Under the pieces are notes generated by a model. The model ran no database searches, was not told the origin of the DNA, and saw only the letters and a program-made list of their open reading frames with translations. The position numbers and the translations under genes were made by a program. A stretch of 64,000 bases of DNA, from the NCBI RefSeq assembly GCF_900091505.1, contig NZ_LT607409.1, forward strand, positions 5,952,001 through 6,016,000. The letters are read 5' to 3'. Position 1 is the first letter of the stretch. Each line of letters opens with the position of its first letter. Positions 51,390-59,971 of the stretch are shown here, piece after piece. This DNA comes from Micromonospora chokoriensis (GTDB lineage: Bacteria > Actinomycetota > Actinomycetes > Mycobacteriales > Micromonosporaceae).

Positions 51390-52534
51390 GTCAGACGGTG
51401 TATCTGTCGCCGCCGGACGTCGGGCCGCTGGAGGAGTCGTACCTGGTGGCGGCTCTGCGCTCCGGCTGGGTAGCCCCGGTGGGCCCCGACCTGCAGGCAT
51501 TCGAGCGCGACGTCGCCGAACGGGTCGGCACGGGCGGCGCCGTCGCCGTCAACTCCGGCACCGCCGCCCTGCACCTGGCACTACTCGGCGTTGGCGTGGG
51601 CCCCGGCGACGCGGTCATCGTGCCCACCCTCACCTTCATCGCCACCGCCAACGCGGTCCGTTACATCGGGGCCCGGCCGATCTTCGTCGACTGTGAACCC
51701 CGAACCGGCAATGTCGACGTCGACCTGGTCGACGAGGTGGTGCGGCGCCTGCGGTCCCGGGGGGAGCGGGTCGGCGCCGTCGTGCCGGTGGACATGTTCG
51801 GCAGCTGCGCCGACTACAGCCGACTGACGCCGGTCTGCGCCGACGCCGGGATCCCGCTGGTCGAGGATGCCGCGGAGGCGCTCGGCGCTCGGCATCGAGG
51901 GCGTCCCGCCGGGTCCTTCGGACAGGTCGGGGCACTCTCCTTCAACGGCAACAAGATCATGACCACGTCCGGCGGTGGGATGCTCGTCTCCGACGACGCG
52001 GCCCTGCTGGCCCGGGCTCGCCACCTCGCCACGCAGGCGCGGGAACCGACACCGCACTACGAGCACCGCGAGACCGGCTACAACTATCGGCTGAGCAACC
52101 TCCTGGCCGCGCTCGGCCGCGCCCAGCTCGTCCGGCTGGACGGGATGATCGCCCGACGCCGCCACCTCCGCGACCAGTACGCCAAGGTGTTCGCACCGGT
52201 GCCTGGGGTCGAACTGGTCGGCCTCGACGACACCGACTCGAACTGCTGGCTCACCGTCATCACCGTCGACGAGGAGCAGTGCGGCTGGCAGGCCGCCGAC
52301 CTGGCGGCGTACCTGGCCACCCGCAGCATCGAGACGCGGCCGGTCTGGAACCCGATGCACCGTCAACCCGTCTTCGTCGGCGCCGACAGTCTGCTCACCG
52401 GAGCCGCCGACCGGCTCTTCACCCACGGACTCACCCTGCCCAGTGGCAGCGCGCTCACCGAACGGCAGGTCGGACGGGTGTTCGAGGCGATCGACGACTT
52501 CCTCGGTGGGCATCGAGCGGGGCGACCGGCATGA
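51386..52534 (+). CDS. Sugar aminotransferase, DegT/DnrJ/EryC1/StrS family (PglE-like)
   Basis: 382 aa. PLP enzyme blocks: AVNSGTAALHLAL, IVPTLTFIATANAVRYIGARPIFVD, VEDAAEALGA (Asp161), and GALSFNGNKIMTTSGGGML, with Lys190 as the Schiff-base lysine. In bacillosamine pathways the matching enzyme, PglE, aminates the C4 ketone made by the 4,6-dehydratase (here encoded at 59972). The length (PglE ~386) agrees. The close neighbours PglC-like and PglD-like make this role the best inference. ATGA overlaps on both sides show translational coupling. Confidence 0.9.
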   Translation: MSQTVYLSPPDVGPLEESYLVAALRSGWVAPVGPDLQAFERDVAERVGTGGAVAVNSGTAALHLALLGVGVGPGDAVIVPTLTFIATANAVRYIGARPIFVDCEPRTGNVDVDLVDEVVRRLRSRGERVGAVVPVDMFGSCADYSRLTPVCADAGIPLVEDAAEALGARHRGRPAGSFGQVGALSFNGNKIMTTSGGGMLVSDDAALLARARHLATQAREPTPHYEHRETGYNYRLSNLLAALGRAQLVRLDGMIARRRHLRDQYAKVFAPVPGVELVGLDDTDSNCWLTVITVDEEQCGWQAADLAAYLATRSIETRPVWNPMHRQPVFVGADSLLTGAADRLFTHGLTLPSGSALTERQVGRVFEAIDDFLGGHRAGRPA

Positions 52535-53175
52535 CGATTCCACTGGTGATCGTCGGTTGCGGCGGCCACGGACGCGAGGTGCTGAGCATCGCCCGCGCGA
52601 TGAACTCCGCTTCGGGCGCACCCCGCTGGCTCCTGCTCGGCTTCGTCGACGACCGGCCCAGCGAGACGAACCTCAAACGGGTGCAGCAACTGGACGTGCC
52701 CTACCTCGGTGGGCTGCCGTGGCTGCGCGAAGCCCCGGCGGACACCCATCACGTCATCGGTATCGGGGACCCCCGGATACGACGTGCGGTGGCCCAGCGC
52801 GTCGACGCCTACGGCACGCCGGCGACCAGCCTCGTCCACCCGGCGGCGACGATCGGCCCGGACACGCGACACGGCCCCGGTTTCGTGGCGTTCGCGGGAG
52901 CCCGGGTCACCACCAACGTGACCATCGGCCGGCACGTCCACCTCAACCAGAACGTCACAGTCGGCCATGACAGCACACTCGCCGACTTCGTCGCGGTGAA
53001 CCCACTCGCGGCCGTGTCGGGCGACTGCCAACTCGGCGAGGCGGTGCTCATCGGCACCACCGCCGCCGTGCTGCAAGGACTGCGGGTCGGTCGGGACGCC
53101 ACGGTCGGCGCGGGTGCCTGTGTCACCCGGGACGTGCCCGCCGCTGCCGTCGTCAAGGGCGTACCGGCGCGCTGA
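52531..53175 (+). CDS. Sugar N-acetyltransferase, left-handed beta-helix (PglD/NeuD-like)
   Basis: 214 aa. VIVGCGGHGREVLSIARAM is the NeuD/PglD Rossmann-like start, with GCGGHG at 9-14. The C-terminal ~100 residues have hexapeptide repeats (VHPAATIGPDTRHG, ARVTTNVTIGRHVHLNQNVTVGHDSTLADF, and on to GAGACVTRDVPAAAVVKGVPAR). His146 in VGHD matches the catalytic base position of PglD. It would acetylate the 4-amino sugar with acetyl-CoA to give a UDP-diacetamido-trideoxyhexose. It starts in an ATGA overlap. Confidence 0.9.
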   Translation: MTIPLVIVGCGGHGREVLSIARAMNSASGAPRWLLLGFVDDRPSETNLKRVQQLDVPYLGGLPWLREAPADTHHVIGIGDPRIRRAVAQRVDAYGTPATSLVHPAATIGPDTRHGPGFVAFAGARVTTNVTIGRHVHLNQNVTVGHDSTLADFVAVNPLAAVSGDCQLGEAVLIGTTAAVLQGLRVGRDATVGAGACVTRDVPAAAVVKGVPAR

Positions 53176-53246
53176 CCAGCAGTGACCGACCCAGACGGGA
53201 TCGATACCGACGCCGTGCCCTCGTGGTCCGGCACGAGGAGCAGGAC

Positions 53247-54470
53247 GTGAGCACAAACCGCGGCGGTGCCGGTGAACGGCCACTGCGCGTACTTCAGGTG
53301 ACCAGTACTGCCGTCGGCGGCGACTGGTTCCACGACCAGGTGACCGGCCTGGCGCGGCGAGGTCACGAGGTGTGCGCGGTGGTGCCGGGCGAGGGGCCAC
53401 TCACCGCCCGCCTGCGGGCCGCCGGGGTACGCACCGAGGTCGTGCCGATGTCCGGCTGGCGCCCTCGGCAACTCCCCCGGGTCGCGGCGGCCCAACTGCG
53501 ACTCGTCCGCCTGATCCGACGATTCCGCCCCGACGTGGTGCACGGGCACCTGGTGAAGGCGAACATCGCCTGCCGGTTGGCCAGCCTGGCCGCTCCACGG
53601 CCGCTGCTGGTCAACCAGATCGCCGGCGTCGTCCACCTGCGCAGCCCCCTGTTCAATCGCATCGACCGCGCGACTCTGCCCCGGGTAGACGTCCTGATCG
53701 GGTCGTGCCACGCGTTCGCCGACCGGTACCGACAGCTGGGCGCCCGGACGACGACGGTCAGCCACTACGGCTGCGACGTCCACCGGCTCGACCCGACCGC
53801 CAGCGGTCAGCCGTTCCGCGCCGAGTTCGGACTGGCTGCCGACACCCCTACCGTCGGAATGCTCGCGCACATGTACCGCAGCCGGTTGCAGGCGTTCCAG
53901 GACATCGGTTTCAAGGGCCACGAGGTCTTCATCGACGCCGCCCCCCGCCTGTTGGACCGGGTGCCGACCGCCCACCTCTTCGTCGTGGGTGACGAGTTCA
54001 CCGGTGACGTCGGCTACCGCCGCCGGTTGGAGGAGCGCGCCGCCCGGTTGGGGGTGGCCGAGCGGATGCACTTCACCGGCCGCCGGACCGACGTGCAGGA
54101 CGTCCTGGCCGGTCTGGACGTGGCGGTCACACCGTCGCTCGAGGAATCCGCGTCGTACGCCACCGTCGAGGCGCTGTTGATGGAGCGAGGCGTGGTGGCC
54201 AGCGACGTCGGCGGGCTGCCCGACACCGTGCAACATGGCGAGACCGGCCTGTTGGTGCCGCCGGCGGACCCGGGCGCGCTGGCCGACGCGGTCGCCGAGC
54301 TGCTGGAGGCACCCCAGCAGCGGGCTGCGATGGGTCGCCTCGGGCGTGACCGCTGCCTGCACCTGTTCGACATCGAGCGAACGGTCGCCGACGTCGAGGC
54401 GATCTACCGGGCGGCGCTCGACGGCCGTCCGCTGCCGCAGTCCGGGCGGCTGTCGGAAGTAGCCAGGTGA
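53247..54470 (+). CDS. Glycosyltransferase family 4 (first)
   Basis: 407 aa from GTG 53247, with AGGAG at 53236-53240; a GTG at 53223 would add 8 residues. N-terminal domain: LRVLQVTSTAVGGDWFHDQVTGLARRGHEVCAVV and PDVVHGHLVKANIACRLA. C-terminal GT-B domain: FVVGDEF, RMHFTGRRTDVQDVLAGLDVAVTPSLEESASYATVEALLMERGVVASDVGGLPDTV (the E-x7-E region, here EESASYATVE). It is a retaining GT4 that adds one sugar to the lipid-linked glycan on the cytosolic face. Acceptor and donor are unknown. It overlaps the next gene by GTGA. Confidence 0.9.
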   Translation: MSTNRGGAGERPLRVLQVTSTAVGGDWFHDQVTGLARRGHEVCAVVPGEGPLTARLRAAGVRTEVVPMSGWRPRQLPRVAAAQLRLVRLIRRFRPDVVHGHLVKANIACRLASLAAPRPLLVNQIAGVVHLRSPLFNRIDRATLPRVDVLIGSCHAFADRYRQLGARTTTVSHYGCDVHRLDPTASGQPFRAEFGLAADTPTVGMLAHMYRSRLQAFQDIGFKGHEVFIDAAPRLLDRVPTAHLFVVGDEFTGDVGYRRRLEERAARLGVAERMHFTGRRTDVQDVLAGLDVAVTPSLEESASYATVEALLMERGVVASDVGGLPDTVQHGETGLLVPPADPGALADAVAELLEAPQQRAAMGRLGRDRCLHLFDIERTVADVEAIYRAALDGRPLPQSGRLSEVAR

Positions 54471-57337
54471 CGGCCGCGACGCCGCCCGTCGGATCGGGTG
54501 CCGGCCCGGGCGCGGATGCCGGACTCGCCGCAGCCGATGGTCCTGACCTGGTCGGGCCCGGTCAGCCCAGCACCGCGCCGAGCGGGCCGACGCGTGTCTC
54601 GGAAAGCACAGTGTCGGCCGCCGCCGCCGGGTCCGTCGGAACCAGAGTCGTCCTCCTGGCCGTGAGTCTGGTGACCGGCGTGCTCGCGGCCCGGGTGCTC
54701 GGCCCCCACGACCGAGGCGTGGTGGCGGTCGTCCTCGCCTGCGCCTCGATCTTCGGAGCGCTCCTCACCGTGGGAATGGAGACGGCCAACCTCCGGTACG
54801 CGGGCGGCTCGGTCGCCGCCCACCGTCGGACGGTGTGGTGGAGCCTTCGCCACGTCGGCACCGTGGGAGTTGGCGTGGCAGCCGCCTGGGGGGCACTGGC
54901 GGTGGTGGTCGGACCGGCTGTTCGCATCGGCCTCGACCCGGTCACCTTCGCCCTCGCGCTGGCCCTCGGTCCAGTGGTGTTGCTCTCCTCGCTGCTCGGC
55001 ACGGCCGAGATCGGTCGTAGTCACGCCTCGGTCTACAACCTGACCGTCATCGGAGGACTGCTCGTCTACGGTGTGCTGCTCGTCGTCCTGACGGCGACCG
55101 GTCGGGCGGACACCAACACGGTCATCGGGGCGTACCTCCTGGGGCAGGCGTGCGCGGCGGCGGTGCTGCTGGTCCGGGCGCTGCCGTTGAGCCGCGAGCC
55201 CGGTCCGCCCGAGGACAGGGCGGCGTACCGGTCGTTCGCGCGCCGGGTCTACGCACCGAACCTGGCCCAGTTCGCGATGGTCCGCAGCCAGGTCCCCGCC
55301 ATCCACCTCATAGCCGGTGCCGGTGCCGTCGGCGTCTACTCGGTGGCGGTGCCGTTCGCCGAGATGCTCCTGGTGCTCCCGGTGGCGCTCAGCCTCATCC
55401 TGGTGCCAGCGGTCGCACACGGCGGCGCCGACTGGCACACGGTCCGCCGGATGTCCGTCCGGACACTGCTCATCACCGCCGTCGGGGCGGGACTGCTGGC
55501 CGCGGTCGCGCCGTTGGCCTTCCCGCTGCTCTTCGGCGCACAGTTCGCCGAGGCCGTGCCGGTGCTGTGGGCAATGCTCCCCGGTCTCATCGTGCTCGCG
55601 GTCGCCCGCACCGCGCAGAGCTACCTGACGGCGGTCGACCGTCCGGGCCCGCCCACTCTGGCGGCTGTCAGCGCCGCTGTCGCCGGGCTGCTCGCCATGG
55701 CCGTCCTCATTCCGCGGTTCGGCACGCTCGGAGCGGGCCTCGCCGTGTCGGCCGGATACGTCCTCTATGGCCTGGTCGTCGGCTGGGCCTTCCTCGGTTA
55801 CCGGCCTGCCCAGGGCCGGAGAAACGGTCCGACGAACATGACGATCACACACGGGGGCCGACACACGAGGTCACCACGACGGGAACGCGAATCCGTGCTG
55901 CCGGCGTGGGGTAGGGCGGCCGGTGTGCTCGTCGCCGGCGCTGCCGCCGGCGTGGTGGCGGTGCAGGACACCACGCTCCTGCTCAGACTGGCCGCTCTCG
56001 CCGCCGTGGTGCTCGTCATCACGCTGCCCGGGTTCGGTCTCTACTGCATCGCGCTGGCGGTACCCGCGTCGCAGTTGCCCCTCGCGTTGGCACCGGACAC
56101 CACGCCGTTGCTGGCGCTGATCCTGTGCACCCTGGTCGGGACGCTGCTCCGGGGCCGTCCGGCCCGTCGCGGCATGCCTGCCGTCCTCATCGTCACCGCC
56201 CTGACCTGCCTCCTCGCTCTTGGTGTGGCCATCGGTGGTCAACCCAGCCAGGCGTTCCGCTCGGTCGCCGCCATCGCCGTACCGCTGGCGTGCATACCGC
56301 TGATCGACAGTGCCCGGGCTCGGTCGCGGAGCGTCCTGCTCGTCTTCGCGGTCGCGGCCACCGCCGTCGGCCTGGTGCACGCCGGCCTCGCTCTGGTCGG
56401 GACGCCGATGCTCGCCGAGGAGAACCCGGCCCTCGCCGAATCCCTCAGCGGTCTGAACCACAACGCGTGGGGGCCGATGCTGCTGCTGGCCCTCGCCGTG
56501 CTGCTGTCCCGGCTGCGGCCGGGAGTGTCGGGCCCGGCCCGCCTCCTCACCGTCGCGGGGGTCGTCGCCGTGACCGTCAGTGTGGTCCTGTCCTACAGCC
56601 GCTCGACGTACATCGGTGGAGCGCTGCTCCTGCTCTGCTTCGTGATCCAGCGGCGCCGCACGGTGGCCCTGGCCCTCACCGGCATGGTGGTCGTCCTCAC
56701 CGTCGGTCTGACCGGCGTGCAGTTGGTGCCGGAAAAGGTGGCCGAACGGATCGCGTACACCACTGTCGACGGACGGCTGGACAGCTCCAGCAGCGTGCGC
56801 CTGGACCTGTGGCTCAGCGCCCTGCGGATGGCGGGTGACTACCCGGTGACGGGCGTGGGATTCCAGAACTTCCGAGCCCACCTGCCGGAGTACTTCCAGT
56901 CCGAGATCACCGTCGCGGCCGTCGACGTGCAGATCGACAGTCTCAACCACGCCCACAACACGTACCTGACGGTGCTGACCCAGACCGGCCTCGTCGGCGT
57001 CCTCCTGGTGGGCGGGCTCCTGTTCATCGTGATCCGTCGGCTCCGCCGACGCCTGCGCGCCGGCGACTCCACAGCGGAGGCGGCGGTTCTCGGCATGGCC
57101 GCGATCGGAGGTTGCAGCCTGTTCGGCGAGCCACTGCTCACCCTTCCCGTGCTCATCCCGTTCGTGCTGCTGCTGGCCGTGGCCACCGCCCGCCAGCCGG
57201 TCGAGACGGAAGCCGCCTCCGGTGAGCGTCGCGTCGGGCCGAGGCACGCGGTCAGCGACAGACCTGTCCCGACTCCCGGCCCGATCGGCTACCGCGCAGG
57301 TCGTCGCCGCTCCACCGCCGACCGGGTCCTGATATGA
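54467..57337 (+). CDS. Fused Wzx-type flippase and O-antigen polymerase/ligase-like membrane protein
   Basis: 956 aa, one uninterrupted frame. Residues ~45-440 are a MATE/Wzx-type flippase: VGTRVVLLAVSLVTGVLAARVLGPHDRGVVAVVLACASIFG, MVRSQVPAIHLIAGAGAVGVYSVAVPFAEMLLVLP, about 12-14 helices. A polar hinge follows (residues ~440-475, RPAQGRRNGPTN...RRERE). Residues ~480-900 form a Wzy/WaaL-like domain with ~10-12 helices, and its periplasmic loop contains GVGFQNFRAHLPEYF and LNHAHNTYLTVLTQTGLVGVLL (the Wzy_C-type H.HN...). Normally these are two proteins. An internal ATG (55838, residue 458) could allow a second start, but no stop separates the halves. It would translocate and polymerise (or ligate) the repeat unit. 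Confidence 0.88.
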   Translation: MTAATPPVGSGAGPGADAGLAAADGPDLVGPGQPSTAPSGPTRVSESTVSAAAAGSVGTRVVLLAVSLVTGVLAARVLGPHDRGVVAVVLACASIFGALLTVGMETANLRYAGGSVAAHRRTVWWSLRHVGTVGVGVAAAWGALAVVVGPAVRIGLDPVTFALALALGPVVLLSSLLGTAEIGRSHASVYNLTVIGGLLVYGVLLVVLTATGRADTNTVIGAYLLGQACAAAVLLVRALPLSREPGPPEDRAAYRSFARRVYAPNLAQFAMVRSQVPAIHLIAGAGAVGVYSVAVPFAEMLLVLPVALSLILVPAVAHGGADWHTVRRMSVRTLLITAVGAGLLAAVAPLAFPLLFGAQFAEAVPVLWAMLPGLIVLAVARTAQSYLTAVDRPGPPTLAAVSAAVAGLLAMAVLIPRFGTLGAGLAVSAGYVLYGLVVGWAFLGYRPAQGRRNGPTNMTITHGGRHTRSPRRERESVLPAWGRAAGVLVAGAAAGVVAVQDTTLLLRLAALAAVVLVITLPGFGLYCIALAVPASQLPLALAPDTTPLLALILCTLVGTLLRGRPARRGMPAVLIVTALTCLLALGVAIGGQPSQAFRSVAAIAVPLACIPLIDSARARSRSVLLVFAVAATAVGLVHAGLALVGTPMLAEENPALAESLSGLNHNAWGPMLLLALAVLLSRLRPGVSGPARLLTVAGVVAVTVSVVLSYSRSTYIGGALLLLCFVIQRRRTVALALTGMVVVLTVGLTGVQLVPEKVAERIAYTTVDGRLDSSSSVRLDLWLSALRMAGDYPVTGVGFQNFRAHLPEYFQSEITVAAVDVQIDSLNHAHNTYLTVLTQTGLVGVLLVGGLLFIVIRRLRRRLRAGDSTAEAAVLGMAAIGGCSLFGEPLLTLPVLIPFVLLLAVATARQPVETEAASGERRVGPRHAVSDRPVPTPGPIGYRAGRRRSTADRVLI

Positions 57338-58620
57338 CCACGAAGGAGACGAAGGTGACCGCGCGTTCCGACCTGTCGGGGGTCGACAGCGCCGACCGGC
57401 CGCACCGGCAACGGGCTGCCCCGGACGGCACTTCCCCTACCGCGCTCCCATCCGTGATGCTGCTCTGCGGCGCGAGTTCACTGCACGCCCGTAAGTGGGC
57501 GGTCGCGCTCGCCGAACGCGGCCACCGGGTCGTCGCCGCCAGCTGGATCGGCGCGGAGCCGATCGACGGCGTCGACCTGCGCGTCGCTCCCGGGACCGGT
57601 CAGACCAGGCACGGGCCGTGGGGTGCGGTGTGGCAGCTCGTCGCGGCCGGCTGGTGGCTGCGCCGACAGGTACGCGAGGCGCGCCCCGATGTGTTGCACG
57701 TGCACTCGGTAGGGATGGCGGGCCTGCTGTCGCTGCTGGCACCGCGTCGGCCCGCCCGGGTCGTCACGCCCTGGGGCGTGGACCTGCAGTCCGCGCGTCG
57801 GTCCCGGTTCCGTCGTTGGGTGGCCCGCGCCGCCCTGCGCCGCTGCGACCTCGTTCTCCCCACCGCAGGGTCGGTCCGTACGGAGATCGTCGAGAGCTAC
57901 CGCATACCGGCGGCCCGTACCCGCACCGTCTCGTGGGGCGTCGACGACCGGCTGTTCGCGCTGCGGGACACGGTGACGCCGTCGTCGGTCCGGCGGGAGT
58001 TCGGCATCCCGGACGACGCGACGGTGCTCTTCGCCGCCCGGACGACCGGCCCCGTCTACCGCACGCCCGAGGTTCTGCGGGCGTTCGCACAGGTGGCGAT
58101 GACTCGTCTCGATCTCCACCTGGTCGTCCTGACCGGGCACCGTCCCGCCGAGGCGGCAGCGGCGCAGGCGCAGCGACGGTGCGTCACGGAGGCCCAGGAA
58201 CTCGCCGAGCGTCTGCCCGGACGGGTCACCGTCCTGGACCGGTCACTGAGCCCGGAGGACACCTTCCGACTGATGCGGGCGAGTGAGGTGAGCATCTCGG
58301 TTCCCCGCTTCGACCAGCGCAGCTGCACCGTCCTGGAGGCGGCGCACGCCGGTTGCCGGCTCCTGCTCGCCGACCTGCCGCCGTACCGCGAGCTGGTCGA
58401 GGACGGCTTGGTGGCCGACATCGTCAGTGGCCCGTTGGAGGCCGCGTTGGCAGAGCAGTTCCTGGCCGCCCGCCCGCTGGAGCCGGCGCTGCGGGAACGG
58501 AACCGGCGCTTCATCGAGACGTCGGAGTCCTGGTCCCGTCAGGTTTCCGTGGTGCAGGAGTGCTATCGGCGGTTGACCGCGGACCGGGTCGAACAGCGTC
58601 GGGGCGGAGTGTCCCGGTGA
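57334..58620 (+). CDS. Glycosyltransferase family 4 (second)
   Basis: 428 aa. The first ~40 residues are polar. The GT-B fold then begins at SVMLLCGASSLHARKWAVALAERGHRVVAASW, with PDVLHVHSVGMAGLLSLLAPRRPARVVTPWGVDLQ and the C-terminal domain VLFAARTTGPVYRTPEVLRAFAQV, TVLDRSLSPEDTFRLMRASEVSISVPRFDQRSCTVLEAAHAG (the retaining GT4 region; the usual E-x7-E is degenerate, DQRSCTVLE). It adds a sugar to the lipid-linked unit. ATGA/GTGA overlaps on both sides keep it in the operon. Confidence 0.88.
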   Translation: MTTKETKVTARSDLSGVDSADRPHRQRAAPDGTSPTALPSVMLLCGASSLHARKWAVALAERGHRVVAASWIGAEPIDGVDLRVAPGTGQTRHGPWGAVWQLVAAGWWLRRQVREARPDVLHVHSVGMAGLLSLLAPRRPARVVTPWGVDLQSARRSRFRRWVARAALRRCDLVLPTAGSVRTEIVESYRIPAARTRTVSWGVDDRLFALRDTVTPSSVRREFGIPDDATVLFAARTTGPVYRTPEVLRAFAQVAMTRLDLHLVVLTGHRPAEAAAAQAQRRCVTEAQELAERLPGRVTVLDRSLSPEDTFRLMRASEVSISVPRFDQRSCTVLEAAHAGCRLLLADLPPYRELVEDGLVADIVSGPLEAALAEQFLAARPLEPALRERNRRFIETSESWSRQVSVVQECYRRLTADRVEQRRGGVSR

Positions 58621-59882
58621 AGATCGTCTACCTGCACCAGTACTTCCGTACCCCGGCCATGTCCGGAGGTACCCGTTCCTACGAGTTCGCCCGGCGCCTG
58701 GTGCGCAACGGCCATGACGTGCAGGTGGTGACCAGTGACACCGAGCCCGCACCCGGCACCCGGCAGACCTGGCGGACCACTGTGGAGGCGGGTGCGGTGG
58801 TGCACTGGGCGGCTGTCCCGTACCGCAACGCGATGTCCATCCGGGATCGGCTCTCGGCCTTCGGCCAGTTCGCCCGGTTGGCCGCCACCCGGGCTGCCTC
58901 GCTGGAGCAGGACGTCGTCTTCGCGACCAGCACTCCGCTGACCATCGCGATACCCGCCGTCTACTCGGCCCGACGTCGGCGCGTGCCGATGGTGCTGGAG
59001 GTGCGCGATCTCTGGCCGGAGGTGCCGATCGCGCTGGGCGCTCTGCGGTCACCGCTGACCCGACGCGCGGCCACGGCGCTGGAGGGGTGGGCGTACCGCA
59101 ACGCCGCGCACATCGTGGCGCTGTCACCCGGTATGGCGGCGGGCGTTCGCGCGCGGCATCCCGAGGCTGCCGTGACTGTCGTGCCCAACGCCTGCGACCG
59201 CGAGTTGTTCGCCGACGCGGACTCGTCCGGTCAGGCGCTCCGGGCTCGCACGCCGTGGTTGGGCGACCGGCCGCTGGTCCTGTACGCGGGAACGCTCGGT
59301 TTCGTCAACGACGTGGGTTACCTGGTCCGCATGGCGGCGACGCTGCGTCGCACCCATCCGGACGTGCGGGTGGCGATCGTCGGGCAGGGCGCGGAGACGG
59401 CGCGGGTGCGGGCGCTGGCGGCATCGTCCGATGTCCTGGGCCGGACCCTGTTCCTGTTCGACCAGATGCCGAAGGCCGAGGTGGCAGCGTTCTTCGGTGC
59501 GTGCGACCTGGCCGTCTCGACGGTGCGGGACGAGCCGGCGTTGCACGCCAACTCGGCGAACAAGGTCTTCGACGGGTGGGCCGCCGGTCGACCGGTCGCC
59601 GTCAATCACGAGGGATGGATCGCCGACATCCTGCGGCGCAGCGGCGCCGGCCTCGTGCTGCCCGCAGCAGATCCCGTCGCCGCGGCGGGGCTCGTCGGCG
59701 CGTTCGTCACCGACCCGACCCGAACCGCTGCGGCGCGGACCGCCGCCCGGGTGCTCGCGGCCACCGAGTTCGACCGTGACCTGCTCTTCGACTCGTTCGA
59801 GGCGGCGCTGCGCGGTGCGGTGGCGCCGCAGCGGACGCCGGGGTCGCCAATCGGGCGAACTTCGCAAAGTGTCACAAATTAG
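58617..59882 (+). CDS. Glycosyltransferase family 4 (third, WbuB-like)
   Basis: 421 aa from GTG 58617. MKIVYLHQYFRTPAMSGGTRSYEFARRLVRNGHDVQVVTSD is the WbuB/WbpH-like start, and PTVLEVRDLWPEVPIALG-like text (VPMVLEVRDLWPEVPIAL) marks this GT4 subgroup, which often transfers N-acetylated amino sugars. The C-terminal domain has LVLYAGTLGFVNDVGYLVRMAATL and the VFDGWAAGRPVAVNHEGWIADIL donor region. It is the last gene of the overlapping run; the dehydratase follows after an 89-nt AT-richer gap. Confidence 0.9.
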   Translation: MKIVYLHQYFRTPAMSGGTRSYEFARRLVRNGHDVQVVTSDTEPAPGTRQTWRTTVEAGAVVHWAAVPYRNAMSIRDRLSAFGQFARLAATRAASLEQDVVFATSTPLTIAIPAVYSARRRRVPMVLEVRDLWPEVPIALGALRSPLTRRAATALEGWAYRNAAHIVALSPGMAAGVRARHPEAAVTVVPNACDRELFADADSSGQALRARTPWLGDRPLVLYAGTLGFVNDVGYLVRMAATLRRTHPDVRVAIVGQGAETARVRALAASSDVLGRTLFLFDQMPKAEVAAFFGACDLAVSTVRDEPALHANSANKVFDGWAAGRPVAVNHEGWIADILRRSGAGLVLPAADPVAAAGLVGAFVTDPTRTAAARTAARVLAATEFDRDLLFDSFEAALRGAVAPQRTPGSPIGRTSQSVTN

Positions 59883-59921
59883 TCATTAACCGATTAGCTT
59901 TGGTAGGACGCCAATAAAACC

Positions 59922-59944
59922 ATCTGGGCGTAATAACCCCAGAT
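59922..59944 (+). promoter_or_regulatory. Hairpin in the AT-richer leader of the dehydratase gene
   Basis: ATCTGGG (59922-59928) and CCCAGAT (59938-59944) form a 7-bp stem around a 9-nt A/T-rich loop, 28 nt before the ATG. The whole gap 59883-59971 is unusually AT-rich (TTAACCGATTAGC, CAATAAAACC). It may hold a separate promoter, a weak terminator for the operon, or an attenuator. Confidence 0.4.
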
Positions 59945-59971
59945 AAGCCGCTATGCAGCAGGAGTTTCCAC

